DNA of 64,000 nucleotides. It comes from Nevskia sp. (GTDB taxonomy: Bacteria > Pseudomonadota > Gammaproteobacteria > Nevskiales > Nevskiaceae). The stretch lies in contig NZ_JAKFUM010000022.1 in assembly GCF_021732705.1 (NCBI RefSeq), positions 1-64,000 on the forward strand, in the 5' to 3' direction. The position numbers and the translations under genes are program-made. Below, in pieces: positions 26,041-35,801 of the stretch; the first letter of the stretch is position 1, and every line of letters starts with the position of its first letter. Under the pieces are notes generated by a model, which was given only the letters and a program-made list of their open reading frames with translations, was not told the origin of the DNA and searched no databases.

Positions 26041-28977
26041 TTACTCCAGATGTAGCTTGGCTTGATACTTCTTGGCGTTGGTAATCCGAGCGGTGCGGCC
26101 CTCAGCGTCGGTCACGCCACTGAATTCGAGACCGTTATCCAGAACGATGCGATAGCGGGCAAATGCAACCGGCGCTCCTGTTCGCTCGTCCTCAATTTGA
26201 AACTGCTCGTCGTAGATTTCCTTGGCCTTAGGCGATGCCGCCGCCTCAGCCGTGACCGACTGCGCCCCTGTCGCCTGCTTCATCGCCCCCTTGAAGCTGA
26301 CCTTCCCCGGCGCATGCACTTCAATATTCCCGCCTTGCAACCGGATGTAAGCGCCCTGCGCGGTCAGCAGCAGGGAGTCCTTGGCTTGCAGGGTGACGCT
26401 GGCACTGGTCGATGAAACGCGAATGTCTTTGAGTGCTGCGAGGCTGGCGCGGTCGCTTTGGGCTTGCAGGCTGACCGGACCTTGCGCGGCATGAAGTTGA
26501 ATACCGCTAAGAGGCTCCGGCGATCCGGCAATGGCGTCAGCGCCGTGCGTGAACAGCACGATGCCGTCTTTCGCGGCGACGCGTGTGGCACCTTGTGCGA
26601 GGGTTTCGATGGCGTGTCCAGCGACTTGGGTGAGATGGCTTCCCACAGCGTGCAGCATGGCGTCCGGGGTGACGGTGACGATGCCGCCGGGGGCGGAGAC
26701 CGCGATCATCGGCTCACTCCAAGACAGACCGCTGCTCGAATCCGTGTGGCCGCGAAGCGCGGCCTGGCTGGTATTCAGCGAGTCGATGGTGTTCAAGCCT
26801 GTGTTGCCGTTCGATGCCGCCCGGGAAGTGCTGCCTGAGACACTGCCCCGTTGGCTCGACGCAAGGTCTGCGTTCTGTTTCCTCGCGACATCGGCCAATG
26901 CCTGCGCCAACTGCTCGGCATCGGCCAATTGCTGGATGGCTTCTCGGGCATCGCGCGCTTGATGACCAGCATGTGTGCCGCCCGCGCGCGCATCCGCCGT
27001 GATCAACAAGCCTTGCCCAGCGCGGAGGCTGCCATACGCGTCCGTTGCCAGCCCGGTGCCGAGTCCGAGCGCGGCGCTGCGCTGATTGTCGATCTGGTGA
27101 CGGGCATACCCGAGCGTCAGCACCGTGTTTGCCTGTGTCGTCTGCAGGTCCAGCCGAGCTTCGTCGGTGCTGTCATCGAAGACCAACTGGCTATGGTCGC
27201 CTTGTCCGGAGCGGCTGCTGCCGAGTGCCTGCGACTTGATGCCGGACAGCACGCCCGGATGGCGATTGCCGGCATGCCAGGCCGGTGCGTTCGCGCTGGC
27301 GGCTGCCGCGGTCTGACCGATGCGATTGCCGGGGGCATCGGTCCGGCCGCGGCCGTTGTAGACGGCGCCGATGACCACCGGACGATCGATGTCGCCATCG
27401 ACATGTTCGATCAGCACTTCCTGCCCGATGCGCGGCACGAACACGCCGCCCCAGTTCGCACCAGCGACGGGTGTGGCAACGCGAACCCAAGTGCCGCTGC
27501 CGTCATTGCCGGGCGCGTTGTCATCGCCAGCCGGATGTGATTCGCGAGATGCGCTCCGACTACCGCGCTGCCAGTGGAATTGCACCTTGATCCGGTGATC
27601 GCGGTCCGTCGTGATGGCAGCTCCTTCAAGGCCGACGACGATGGCGCTACTCAGCCCTTGCGCCGTCGGTTTCGCGGACGGGCTCGGCGCGTAAGGAATC
27701 GCGGCTGGCAGCAGCACGGCGCGGTTGCGATAGAGCGGCTCGTCATCCGGGCGCTGACGGGCACCTGCGATCAACGCCGGAACCATGCTGGTGCCCAGCA
27801 AGTGCTGCAAGGCGCGCGAGAAGTCGACCGGCAGATTGTTCCGCGCCGCGTGCTGCACCGACAGCGTGATCAATGCCGCGCCATCGTGAGTCGGATGCTG
27901 CGAGATCGTCATCCGGCTACCCGGTGCCAAGCGCCGGTGGCTGCCACCCGCATCGATCTGCCGGCGGCCGACCTCTTCTGAACGGGCAACGAGGTCCGCA
28001 AGCCGCTGGCCCTGCTCGCGGTTCGGGTAGCGGTACTGGCCCGGGCTGTCGTGCAGTGTCAGCGATGGCAGCGAACTGCCACCAGGGTCATGGCTCTCCG
28101 CTTCGACTGGCCGAGTATCGAGGCTGACGTAGTCCCAGCTGCCGAGCACCACGCGGTTGCTGCCGACGGCGGCGCCCGCATCAAGCTGCTGGAAGCTGTC
28201 ATCGGCTTCGGTCGTGCTGGCGCGGTGGAAGCGAACGATGCCGAGATCCGGTGCAAAGGCGCTGCGGTGATCGGCAATGACCAGACGGTGACGGCCGAAT
28301 GCGGGATCACGGCGGTCGCCCTCGTGCTCGAACCACGCGTACAGCCCCTCGTCGGCCAGCAGCCGCTGCAGGAACTGCAGATCCGATTCGCGATACTGAA
28401 TGGTCAGGCTGCGCTGCGGGTAGATCGAGGCATCCTGCAACTGCCAGCGCCAGTCGGCGTGCAGCAGCGGATCATCGCGGTAGTCGCCCAGCAGTTCGTC
28501 GATGATCTCGATGACGGTCTGGTCCTGAAACACGTACGAATCGCGCCGATGGCCGAGAAACGCGAGCCAGGGCTCCACCGTGAGGCGGTAACGCGCGAGC
28601 CCGCCGTTGCTGCCGAGCTGTTCGATGCTGGTGACATGCCCGTGGAACGGCCGCAGCGCGGTACGCGAATCGGCGCACAGCAGTTCCAGCAGCACGGGGC
28701 TCGCCAGCAGTTCGTCGGGATCGAGATGAGCGTTGGTCGACAACGCCAGAATCTCGTACGAGAAGCCGGCGGCCGGCATTTGCCGGTCTGCGGGTGCCGG
28801 GCGGCCGGCGGCAACACCGGATACGGATTCGAAGCCATCGAAGCGTTCGACCGTCAGCACGTCCGGGCCGAGCCTCGTGTGCAGCCGGATCAGACGGGTG
28901 TCCTGCGTGTAGACGGCCAGCGCGGCACGCAGCGCTTCGATTCCCGCGTCGATCACGCTGCTGAACGCGTGGCTCAT
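26041..28977 (-). CDS. vgrG: Type VI secretion tip protein VgrG (TssI) with C-terminal extension
   Basis: 978 residues. An N-terminal gp27-like base (LIRLHTRLGPDVLTVERFDG) is followed by the ESDLQFLQRLLADEGLYAWF block, the gp5-like OB/spike region (GTWVRVATPVAGANWGGVFV, EVLIEHVDGDIDRPVVIGAV) and a long DUF2345 beta-helix with PGGIVTVTPDAMLH and IRLQGGNIEVHAPGKVSFKG. The final 70 residues (QIEDERTGAPVAFARYRIVL, TDAEGRTARI) look like a transthyretin-type module of the kind used to dock effectors. VgrG forms the puncturing tip on the Hcp tube. The putative effector gene follows directly; the Tae4-like gene precedes it by 31 bp. Confidence 0.93.
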   Translation of the reverse strand: MSHAFSSVIDAGIEALRAALAVYTQDTRLIRLHTRLGPDVLTVERFDGFESVSGVAAGRPAPADRQMPAAGFSYEILALSTNAHLDPDELLASPVLLELLCADSRTALRPFHGHVTSIEQLGSNGGLARYRLTVEPWLAFLGHRRDSYVFQDQTVIEIIDELLGDYRDDPLLHADWRWQLQDASIYPQRSLTIQYRESDLQFLQRLLADEGLYAWFEHEGDRRDPAFGRHRLVIADHRSAFAPDLGIVRFHRASTTEADDSFQQLDAGAAVGSNRVVLGSWDYVSLDTRPVEAESHDPGGSSLPSLTLHDSPGQYRYPNREQGQRLADLVARSEEVGRRQIDAGGSHRRLAPGSRMTISQHPTHDGAALITLSVQHAARNNLPVDFSRALQHLLGTSMVPALIAGARQRPDDEPLYRNRAVLLPAAIPYAPSPSAKPTAQGLSSAIVVGLEGAAITTDRDHRIKVQFHWQRGSRSASRESHPAGDDNAPGNDGSGTWVRVATPVAGANWGGVFVPRIGQEVLIEHVDGDIDRPVVIGAVYNGRGRTDAPGNRIGQTAAAASANAPAWHAGNRHPGVLSGIKSQALGSSRSGQGDHSQLVFDDSTDEARLDLQTTQANTVLTLGYARHQIDNQRSAALGLGTGLATDAYGSLRAGQGLLITADARAGGTHAGHQARDAREAIQQLADAEQLAQALADVARKQNADLASSQRGSVSGSTSRAASNGNTGLNTIDSLNTSQAALRGHTDSSSGLSWSEPMIAVSAPGGIVTVTPDAMLHAVGSHLTQVAGHAIETLAQGATRVAAKDGIVLFTHGADAIAGSPEPLSGIQLHAAQGPVSLQAQSDRASLAALKDIRVSSTSASVTLQAKDSLLLTAQGAYIRLQGGNIEVHAPGKVSFKGAMKQATGAQSVTAEAAASPKAKEIYDEQFQIEDERTGAPVAFARYRIVLDNGLEFSGVTDAEGRTARITNAKKYQAKLHLE
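26924..27609. repeat. 686-bp near-identical tract shared with the truncated vgrG (copy 2)
   Basis: Partner of 21130-21815, same strand, no gaps. It covers the most conserved spike-coding part of vgrG. The restricted near-identity points to recent gene conversion or a recent partial duplication. Confidence 0.85.
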
Positions 28978-29008
28978 GGCGCGTATCCGTCAGGGCTCGG
29001 GGCAGGGC

Positions 29009-29464
29009 TCACGTCAGCTGCCACAGCTGCGCGCGCCGCGCCTGCGAGAGGTCGATCTCGCCGGCGGCGCTGTTGCCATTCCACAGTGTGGCCTGTCCGC
29101 CCTCGGCATGGCCCGGCAGCTCCAGCACGAGCAGCCCACGGCGGCGCGCCAGATCTCGCAGGCGCAGCGGCGCGCTGCTGAATTCGGCAGCACCGAAGCG
29201 GCGCTCGAGATACGCGGCCAGATCGTGGACCCGCGTGAAGTACCAGCCGCCGTCGGCCCCGGAAATCGTGCGATTGGCGATACGGGGAATGCGCAGCCCG
29301 CTGCGATTCAGCACAAAGCTGAGCCGTACGGCTGCCGGGTTGTCGATGGCGCCGCTGCCGAGGTTCAGACCGACGTTGCCACCGATCTTGCGGCCGATGA
29401 AATCGTTGCTGCGATTGATTTCCTGGAATCGCATCCAGGCCGTGTTGAACAGGGGACGGTTCAC
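29009..29464 (-). CDS. Tae4-amidase-like protein lacking the catalytic residues
   Basis: 151 residues. The layout follows Tae4 (type VI amidase effector 4): RPLFNTAWMRF at the N-terminus, FIGRKIGGNVGLNL, AVRLSFVLNRSGLRIP, WYFTRVHDLAAYLERRFG, RGLLVLEL and LWNGNS. Active Tae4 enzymes have Cys in the N-x-C-A-I-R-L-S motif, but here it reads NPAAVRLS, and the protein contains no Cys at all. The catalytic His before the LWNG motif is also replaced (GGQATLWNG). It therefore cannot be a cysteine peptidase. It sits between tssH and vgrG, suggesting a structural, loading or chaperone role, which is inference. No signal peptide and no adjacent Tai4-like immunity gene. Confidence 0.7.
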   Translation of the reverse strand: MNRPLFNTAWMRFQEINRSNDFIGRKIGGNVGLNLGSGAIDNPAAVRLSFVLNRSGLRIPRIANRTISGADGGWYFTRVHDLAAYLERRFGAAEFSSAPLRLRDLARRRGLLVLELPGHAEGGQATLWNGNSAAGEIDLSQARRAQLWQLT

Positions 29465-29515
29465 GACAGGCCCTCCATGGCCGACGGGACGCAGAATGAG
29501 GCCGCGCGCACGGGA

Positions 29516-32230
29516 TCAGGCAATGTCATAGCGGAACTCGCCGTGCTTGCTGGCGCTGACCTTGATGCGCTTGATCGCTTCGCCGCTCGCCATTCGTGAG
29601 AGCACGACACCGGCGATTTCCGGCAGTAGCGTGCCGTTCAGGATGTGATCGACATTGCGTGCGCCGCTGTCGACCTCCGTGCAGCGCGCCAGCACGGCTT
29701 CCGGCAATGATTTCGCGACGCTGAACTCGGCCTTGTGATTTTCGAGGATGCGGGCGCGTATGCGGTCGAGCTTGAGGCCGATGATCTTGAGCAGGATCTC
29801 GTCGGCCAGCGGATAGAACGGCACCACCTTCATGCGCCCCAGGAACGCGGGCTTGAAGGCCTTGAACAGCTGCGGGCGAATCAGCTCGGCGAGTGCTTCC
29901 CAGCCCGGCAGCTCCGCGGCAGGTTTGTTGACGCAAGCCTGCATCAGCGCGGCACTGCCGACATTCGAAGTCAGAATGATGAGACTGTTGCGAAAATCGA
30001 TCTCGCGACCTTCGGCATCGTCCATCACGCCCTTGTCGAAGACCTGGAAGAACAGCTCCAATACGTCCGGATGGGCTTTTTCGATCTCGTCGAGCAGCAC
30101 GACGCTATACGGGCGTCGGCGCACCGCTTCGGTCAGAACGCCACCTTCGCCATAGCCGACATAGCCGGGCGGCGAGCCCTTGAGGCCGGAGACGCTGTGC
30201 GCCTCCTGGTACTCGCTCATGTTGATCGTGATCAGATTGCGCTCGCCGCCATACAGCACCTCGGCCAGTGCCAGCGCGGTTTCGGTCTTGCCGACACCAC
30301 TGGGACCGACGAACAGGAAGACCCCTTTCGGCTTGTTCGGGTCTTCGAGCTGGGCCCGCGAGGTACGCACGCGCTGGGCGATCGCGTCCAGCACATGCGG
30401 CTGGCCGATCACGCGGGCTGACAGCCGTTCCTCCAGCGTCAGCACGGTGTTGATCTCGTCCGTCACCATGCGGCCCAACGGGATGCCGGTCCACGCCGCG
30501 ACGATTTCGGCGACGACACGGCCATCGACTTGGACCGGCACCAGCGGTTCCTCGCCCTGCGCGGCGGTGAGTGCTGCCATGGCCGCATCCAGTTCGCTGC
30601 GCAGCCGCACGCGGTCAGCGTCCGCCAAGGCCGGAGCGGCGCTGCCCGCGTTCGACGGCACCGGCGACAGCTGCGCGATCAGCGGGTACACGCGGTCGGC
30701 AAGCTGCTTCTCGTCGGCCCAGCGCTGGCGCAGCGTGGTCACGCGCTCGTGCATGGAGGCCGTCGTCGCCTCAATTGCCGCGAGGCGAGCGGTCTGCGCA
30801 TCGCCGACCGAGGCATCCCGAACGAGGGCCCGATGCTCGGCCTGCAGCCGCGCCAGCTGCTGTTCGGCATCCTCGATCACCGCGGGCAGACCGCTCTGGC
30901 CGAGCGCGACTCTCGCGCAGGCGGTATCCAGCACGCTGATCGCCTTGTCCGGCAACTGCCGGCCGCTGATGTAGCGCGCCGACAGCCGCACGGCTTCGGT
31001 GATCGCTTCGTCGAGTACGCGAACCTTGAAATGCGCCTCCATCAGCGGCGCCATGCCGCGCAGCATCGCGGCCGCCAGCGGTTCGCTCGGCTCCTCGACC
31101 TTGACCACCTGAAACCGGCGTGCGAGCGCTGCGTCCTTCTCGAAGTACTTCTTGTATTCGCCCCACGTGGTCGCGGCGATCGTTCGCAACTCGCCGCGCG
31201 CCAGCGCCGGCTTCAGCAGGTTCGCGGCATCGCCCTGACCCGCCGTTCCGCCGGCGCCGATCATCGTGTGCGCTTCGTCGATGAACAGGATGATCGGCTG
31301 CGGGCTTTTCTTGACCTCGTCGATGACGTTCTTGAGGCGGTTCTCGAACTCGCCCTTGACGCTGGCGCCGGCCTGCAGCAAGCCCAGGTCCAGTGTCCGT
31401 AGCACGACACCCTGCAACGGCTGCGGCACGTCACCCGCCACGATCTTGCGCGCCAGGCCTTCGACGACTGCGGTCTTGCCGACTCCGGCCTCGCCGGTCA
31501 GGATCGGATTGTTCTGGCGCCGCCGCATCAGGATGTCCACCAGCTGGCGCGTTTCGTCATCGCGGCCAATGACCGGATCGATCTTGCCGTCGCGCGCGCG
31601 CTGCGTCAGATCGATGGTGAACTGATCGAGCGCTGGCGTACGCGCGCGACCGCGATCGCCGGCAGGCGACGCCGAACCGGCAGCCGCTGCGTCGTCCATA
31701 TCGCCATGGCTGCTCGCCAGCGGCGCGGTGTCGATCGGCCGAAAGCCCTGCTGGTTCTCTTCGGAACCGCTGACCAGCTGATGCAGCTTGTGCTTCAGCT
31801 CGTCCAGCGGAAAGCGGCCGAACAGCGGCGACCCGCGATGGGCCAGCTGTTCAAGATCGGGTGCGGTCAGCAGCGCGAGCAGGCAATGGCCGCTGCGCAC
31901 GCGCGTGGTGCCCCCCTCCAGCGACGCGATCAGCCAGGCCTGCTCGAACAGCTTCGGCAGATGCGGGGACAGGACCGGCGTGCGCGTGTTGCCGGTCTTG
32001 AAGCGGCCGAGTTCGCGGTGCAGGTCGGTATCGAGCACATCGAGACTGACGCCGTAGCGCCGCGCCAGCAGTGCGAAGTCACTGGCGCTGTTCTCGGTCA
32101 GCGCGAGGAAGAAATGTTCGAGGTCGACCTCGTAGTGTCCGCGCGACAGACACAGGCTGGCCGCGCGTTCCGCCGCCTTGCGGCAGGTGTCGTTCAGCTT
32201 GCCGATGAGGACTTTCAGGTTGGTGCTCAT
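29516..32230 (-). CDS. tssH: Type VI secretion ATPase TssH (ClpV)
   Basis: 904 residues. Clp N-terminal repeat domain (LEHFFLALTENSASDFALLA), first AAA domain with GEAGVGKTAVVEGLARKIV and LFIDEAHTMIGAGG, a coiled-coil middle region, second AAA domain with FVGPSGVGKTETALALAEVL and SPPGYVGYGEGGVLTEAVRR, then a ClpV-type C-terminus. ClpV unfolds contracted TssB-TssC sheath so that it can be reused. It lies directly after tssG (14 bp), in the usual tssE-F-G-H order. Confidence 0.95.
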   Translation of the reverse strand: MSTNLKVLIGKLNDTCRKAAERAASLCLSRGHYEVDLEHFFLALTENSASDFALLARRYGVSLDVLDTDLHRELGRFKTGNTRTPVLSPHLPKLFEQAWLIASLEGGTTRVRSGHCLLALLTAPDLEQLAHRGSPLFGRFPLDELKHKLHQLVSGSEENQQGFRPIDTAPLASSHGDMDDAAAAGSASPAGDRGRARTPALDQFTIDLTQRARDGKIDPVIGRDDETRQLVDILMRRRQNNPILTGEAGVGKTAVVEGLARKIVAGDVPQPLQGVVLRTLDLGLLQAGASVKGEFENRLKNVIDEVKKSPQPIILFIDEAHTMIGAGGTAGQGDAANLLKPALARGELRTIAATTWGEYKKYFEKDAALARRFQVVKVEEPSEPLAAAMLRGMAPLMEAHFKVRVLDEAITEAVRLSARYISGRQLPDKAISVLDTACARVALGQSGLPAVIEDAEQQLARLQAEHRALVRDASVGDAQTARLAAIEATTASMHERVTTLRQRWADEKQLADRVYPLIAQLSPVPSNAGSAAPALADADRVRLRSELDAAMAALTAAQGEEPLVPVQVDGRVVAEIVAAWTGIPLGRMVTDEINTVLTLEERLSARVIGQPHVLDAIAQRVRTSRAQLEDPNKPKGVFLFVGPSGVGKTETALALAEVLYGGERNLITINMSEYQEAHSVSGLKGSPPGYVGYGEGGVLTEAVRRRPYSVVLLDEIEKAHPDVLELFFQVFDKGVMDDAEGREIDFRNSLIILTSNVGSAALMQACVNKPAAELPGWEALAELIRPQLFKAFKPAFLGRMKVVPFYPLADEILLKIIGLKLDRIRARILENHKAEFSVAKSLPEAVLARCTEVDSGARNVDHILNGTLLPEIAGVVLSRMASGEAIKRIKVSASKHGEFRYDIA

Positions 32231-32244
32231 GGATTAGGGGGCGC

Positions 32245-33369
32245 TCAATGCCATTGCGGCTGGATGTCGTAGCCGGCGTCGTCGCGATCGGCGTTCGGGG
32301 TTTCGCTGATCAGCCAGCTGTCGAAGCCGAGGCGGACGGATGCGTCGTCGACCAGCGAAGCCGGCCGAACCTCATCGCGCTGGAGGATCAGGCGAATCTC
32401 GTACTCGATCGGACTGCCGGTCAGCATCAGCAGCAGTCGCGCCAGCGATGCCGCCGCGTGGCCCTGCGGCAACAGCGCGTCGAACGCGTCACGCCGCAAC
32501 GGACCGAAGCGGATCCGCATGCGGTTCTCGCGTTGCCAGACGCGGGTGCCGCACAGCGCGCCGTCGCCGAGACGTCGATCGTTGCGCCCGAGCACGCTGA
32601 GCTGCTCTTCCGGCACATCGAACCAGCGGCCGACGAACTGCGTGACGTCGACCGGTGCGCGGAAATAGGTCGACAACAGACCGCTGATGGTGCTGGCCGA
32701 TTTGCCCGAGCCGCGCAGCACGCCGGCAAAGTGGGCGAGCGTTTCGTCGAGCACGCCGCGGCCGTCGTCGCCATGCAGCTGGTCGCGCAGCGAGGTCGAC
32801 CCGAGCCCGATCAGGCTCAGCAGCATCGGCAGGAATCGCTCCCGCCGGTTTTCCTCGTACTGGAAATGCAGGCGGTACTTGAGCCAGGCCTGATAGAACT
32901 GGGCAGTCGCGCGGTGGCTGAAGATGTCGAGAAACGCGCGCGCCGCATGGTCGCGATGGAGCCCTTCGCGCTCGTTCAGCCGTTCGGTGTACCAGCGCGG
33001 CATCGCGCCCTGGTTGCCGACCATGCCGATGAACGATGGCACCAGGGTGGCGCGGTCAAAGGTGTCGACTGGCGGCGGGAGGGCCGCCTTCGGCCGCGCG
33101 CCAGCGTCGTCATCGACTGCATCGACGGCTTCGACGCCATCGATCGGCTTGATGCGCCAACGCAGGCTTTCAATCTCGCTGGATGGAAACGCCAGCGACA
33201 GCGACGTACCGAAGCGGATGCGCTCGTCGACGGCGGCGGCGTCGAGCGATGCTCCGTCGCGAAAGTACAGGCGCAGCAGCCGCACCGCCTGAAAGAACTC
33301 GAAGCGGTGCGGTGCTGCGGCCAGTTGGCCGATCACGCCAGACGCTGGCTGCCGTTCCGGGCCGGACAT
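32245..33369 (-). CDS. tssG: Type VI secretion baseplate subunit TssG
   Basis: 374 residues. The N-terminal family pattern RFEFFQAVRLLRLYF is followed by RFGTSLSLAFPSSEIESL, SFIGMVGNQGAMPRWYTERL and HRATAQFYQAWLKYRLHFQY, all typical of TssG (VasB). Together with TssF it forms the wedge of the baseplate in the cytoplasm. Its start overlaps the tssF 3' end by 37 bp, so the two are translated together. Confidence 0.93.
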   Translation of the reverse strand: MSGPERQPASGVIGQLAAAPHRFEFFQAVRLLRLYFRDGASLDAAAVDERIRFGTSLSLAFPSSEIESLRWRIKPIDGVEAVDAVDDDAGARPKAALPPPVDTFDRATLVPSFIGMVGNQGAMPRWYTERLNEREGLHRDHAARAFLDIFSHRATAQFYQAWLKYRLHFQYEENRRERFLPMLLSLIGLGSTSLRDQLHGDDGRGVLDETLAHFAGVLRGSGKSASTISGLLSTYFRAPVDVTQFVGRWFDVPEEQLSVLGRNDRRLGDGALCGTRVWQRENRMRIRFGPLRRDAFDALLPQGHAAASLARLLLMLTGSPIEYEIRLILQRDEVRPASLVDDASVRLGFDSWLISETPNADRDDAGYDIQPQWH

Positions 33370-35177
33370 CGCAGAATCTCCTCACCATCCTTGTGGGCGC
33401 GCACGACCAGTCGCACGAAGCTGTTGGCGTGCACGTACTGCGCGAAAAAGTGGTCGAGCACGCTGGCAAACAGATGACTGCCGGTGCCGACATAACTGGC
33501 TTCGTCCAATGTCAGGCTGACTTCGAGCCCACGGACGAACACGGGAAACGGATTGCCGGGCAGCATGGCCGTGGATGGGCGCTGGCCGATCGACTGGATG
33601 CCGGCGATCTGGCGCCGATTGGCCGGGCTGCGCGGCAGGTCATACAGCGTCAGCGTTTCCTTCAGCGCATCGGTGCCGGCGGCGCTCAGCGACAGGTGAT
33701 TCAGCGACAGATGCGAGATCAGCCGCCATTGCGCGCCACCACCCCGATCGACGCGGCACGTCGCGGTGGGCCGACGCAGCAGCTTGATCTTGCGAGCCGG
33801 CGAGCCGCCGTCGACGAACAGATCGCCGCCAGCCAGTCCGTACGGCAATTGCGACGGCAGATCACGGTTGGTGCAGGTGAGTTCGATCGACAGCGTTTCA
33901 GTCTTGTCGTCGAGCGGCCGGAAGTCGAAATCGACGATCGACAGCTCATACTCGTAACCCGGACTCAGGGCCGCAACCTCGTCATTGCGCTTCAGGTGCC
34001 AGAAGCGTCCATGCTCGGCGAAAGCTTCGGCATGGTTCAACGAGTAGAACGGCCGGTACTCGATCACGCTTTCGCCATGCGCGCTCTTTTCGACCTTGCG
34101 GACGGAGTTGATCCGGTAGACCTCGTAGGCATGGGCGCGCCTCGCGTCGGGGACGACGCTGTAACGCGTTTTCGTGCGCGTCATTCGAATGGGCTCGGCC
34201 GGCTGCCGGAACAGGTTGACCACCGGCGTGCAACCCAGCACGAAATTGCTGGCGGACACCCGTTCCAGAAGGCGTGATTCGTCGTTGCCGCGCGTCGCCG
34301 CACGCAGCAGCAGCTTCAGTTCGAAGCGACGGCAGCCGGCGGGCAGCAGCGGCAGCAAGCGATCCAGCCGGATGTCGATGAAATTGAATTTTTCCGGGAA
34401 CGCGAAGTACTCGCTGAGCAGTCGATACGCGAGGTCCGATCGCGCGTCGTAGTCGAGCAAGCCTTCATCGGGTGCAAACCCGACGGGCAGCACGACTTCG
34501 TCGTCGATCGACTGCCAGCGCGCCTGATCGGGAAGCCGGACGGCGGCGCCGCCGCAGCGCTGGAACAGCGCTTCGCGGATCTGGCTGACCAGTGAGCTGT
34601 CGCCGTCGAGAAACAGCCGGACATGCGCCAGACCCAGCTGGTCGAGCGTGAGCTGCGCCGATCGGGTCTCGAAACTCAAGCTCAGGATCTGGCTGGCGTC
34701 GGTCACCGTGCGCAGGCCCCGCGCCGCGTCGACACCGTCCTCCAGCGCAGCGGCCGTCACCGCCAGCGGTGACAAGGTCACGTCATAGGCAGTGCGAAAA
34801 CGGCAGGACACGCCCTTGACCGGTCGTGTGGCGAGCATCGTGCCGCGGGGCAACGTCATCGGCGCCGACAGCTGCGCATCCGCCTGGCCATTGTCGAAGC
34901 GCACGATCGAGCACGATGGAAACGGTCGCAGGTAATGCGGATACAGCACGTCGAGCATCGACTCCGTGATCTCCGGGAAGTCGTCGTCGAGCTTCTTGGA
35001 GACTCGGGCGGTCAGCAGCGCGAACGATTGCAGCAGTCGTTCCACGTGCGGGTCTTCGCAGGCCTCGCCGGACAGCAGCAGCCGCGCGGCCACTTTCGGG
35101 TAGGCCTCCGCAAACTCGCGGGCATGCCGACGCAGGAAGGTCAGCTCTTTTTCGTAATAGGGAAGCAGTTCGTGCAC
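33333..35177 (-). CDS. tssF: Type VI secretion baseplate subunit TssF
   Basis: 614 residues. MHELLPYYEKELTFLRRHAR followed by EFAEAYPKVAARLLL is the classic TssF (VasA) start. DDFPEITESMLDVLYPHYLR, PSCSIVRFDNGQ and NLFRQPAEPIRMTRTKTRYS are further family blocks. It pairs with TssG to make the baseplate wedge. Gene spacing to tssE is 6 bp. Confidence 0.95.
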   Translation of the reverse strand: MHELLPYYEKELTFLRRHAREFAEAYPKVAARLLLSGEACEDPHVERLLQSFALLTARVSKKLDDDFPEITESMLDVLYPHYLRPFPSCSIVRFDNGQADAQLSAPMTLPRGTMLATRPVKGVSCRFRTAYDVTLSPLAVTAAALEDGVDAARGLRTVTDASQILSLSFETRSAQLTLDQLGLAHVRLFLDGDSSLVSQIREALFQRCGGAAVRLPDQARWQSIDDEVVLPVGFAPDEGLLDYDARSDLAYRLLSEYFAFPEKFNFIDIRLDRLLPLLPAGCRRFELKLLLRAATRGNDESRLLERVSASNFVLGCTPVVNLFRQPAEPIRMTRTKTRYSVVPDARRAHAYEVYRINSVRKVEKSAHGESVIEYRPFYSLNHAEAFAEHGRFWHLKRNDEVAALSPGYEYELSIVDFDFRPLDDKTETLSIELTCTNRDLPSQLPYGLAGGDLFVDGGSPARKIKLLRRPTATCRVDRGGGAQWRLISHLSLNHLSLSAAGTDALKETLTLYDLPRSPANRRQIAGIQSIGQRPSTAMLPGNPFPVFVRGLEVSLTLDEASYVGTGSHLFASVLDHFFAQYVHANSFVRLVVRAHKDGEEILRCPARNGSQRLA

Positions 35178-35183
35178 GAAGGT

Positions 35184-35690
35184 TCAGCCAGCGCGTGTGC
35201 GCACGATCGAGTACTGCGCCGACGACGGCTGCAGCACGGCATCGAAATTGACCGGCTCCGAGGCCGGATGGACCTGCAGCAGCGCCTTGATGTTGAAACG
35301 CAGGGCATTGACCGAGGTGGCGTCGAGATCGAGGTCCACCTGCACGGCACGAAGGCGAGGCTCGTGCACGAGGATCGTCTGTTCCAGCGTGGCACAGATC
35401 AGGCTGCGATCGGCAGGGCTGGTCAGGCTCATGCCGACGAAATCGGTCATGCCGAAGCTGAATACCGAACGGGCGACTTCCGGATAGTCGGCATAGTCGC
35501 TCTTGCGCAGGCCGGCGCGGCTGTTCAGCAGCGCCTCGAGGTCGCCGGCAACCGATTCCTTGAGTTCCTCGACGCTCCATTGACGAAGCGCGACCGGCTC
35601 ATGCGACTGCTTCGGCGACTGATCGAACAGGCGTTCGAACAGCGTCGGCTTGAATGCCCGGCGAGTGGCCGCCGAACCGGAAATGGCCAT
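35184..35690 (-). CDS. tssE: Type VI secretion baseplate subunit TssE (gp25-like)
   Basis: 168 residues. TLFERLFDQ at the N-terminus and the central NSRAGLRKSDYADYPEVARS, with SFGMTDFVGMS and HEPRLRAVQVDLD, match TssE, the T4 gp25 homologue that primes sheath assembly on the baseplate. The 111-bp gap to hcp is the largest within this operon and holds no gene. Confidence 0.93.
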   Translation of the reverse strand: MAISGSAATRRAFKPTLFERLFDQSPKQSHEPVALRQWSVEELKESVAGDLEALLNSRAGLRKSDYADYPEVARSVFSFGMTDFVGMSLTSPADRSLICATLEQTILVHEPRLRAVQVDLDLDATSVNALRFNIKALLQVHPASEPVNFDAVLQPSSAQYSIVRTRAG

Positions 35691-35801
35691 GAATCACCCG
35701 ATGACAGACGCTGGTCGAGTACGGTGTGCCGTCGCAAGCACAGATCGCAGCGCCAGGCTGCGATCCATGGGTTGCGTACGGCAACGACAGCCGGATGAGC
35801 C

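Noticed and set aside
29009-29464. Active Tae4 peptidoglycan amidase effector
   Set aside because: The protein contains no cysteine, so the catalytic Cys is absent, and no Tai4-type immunity gene is adjacent.
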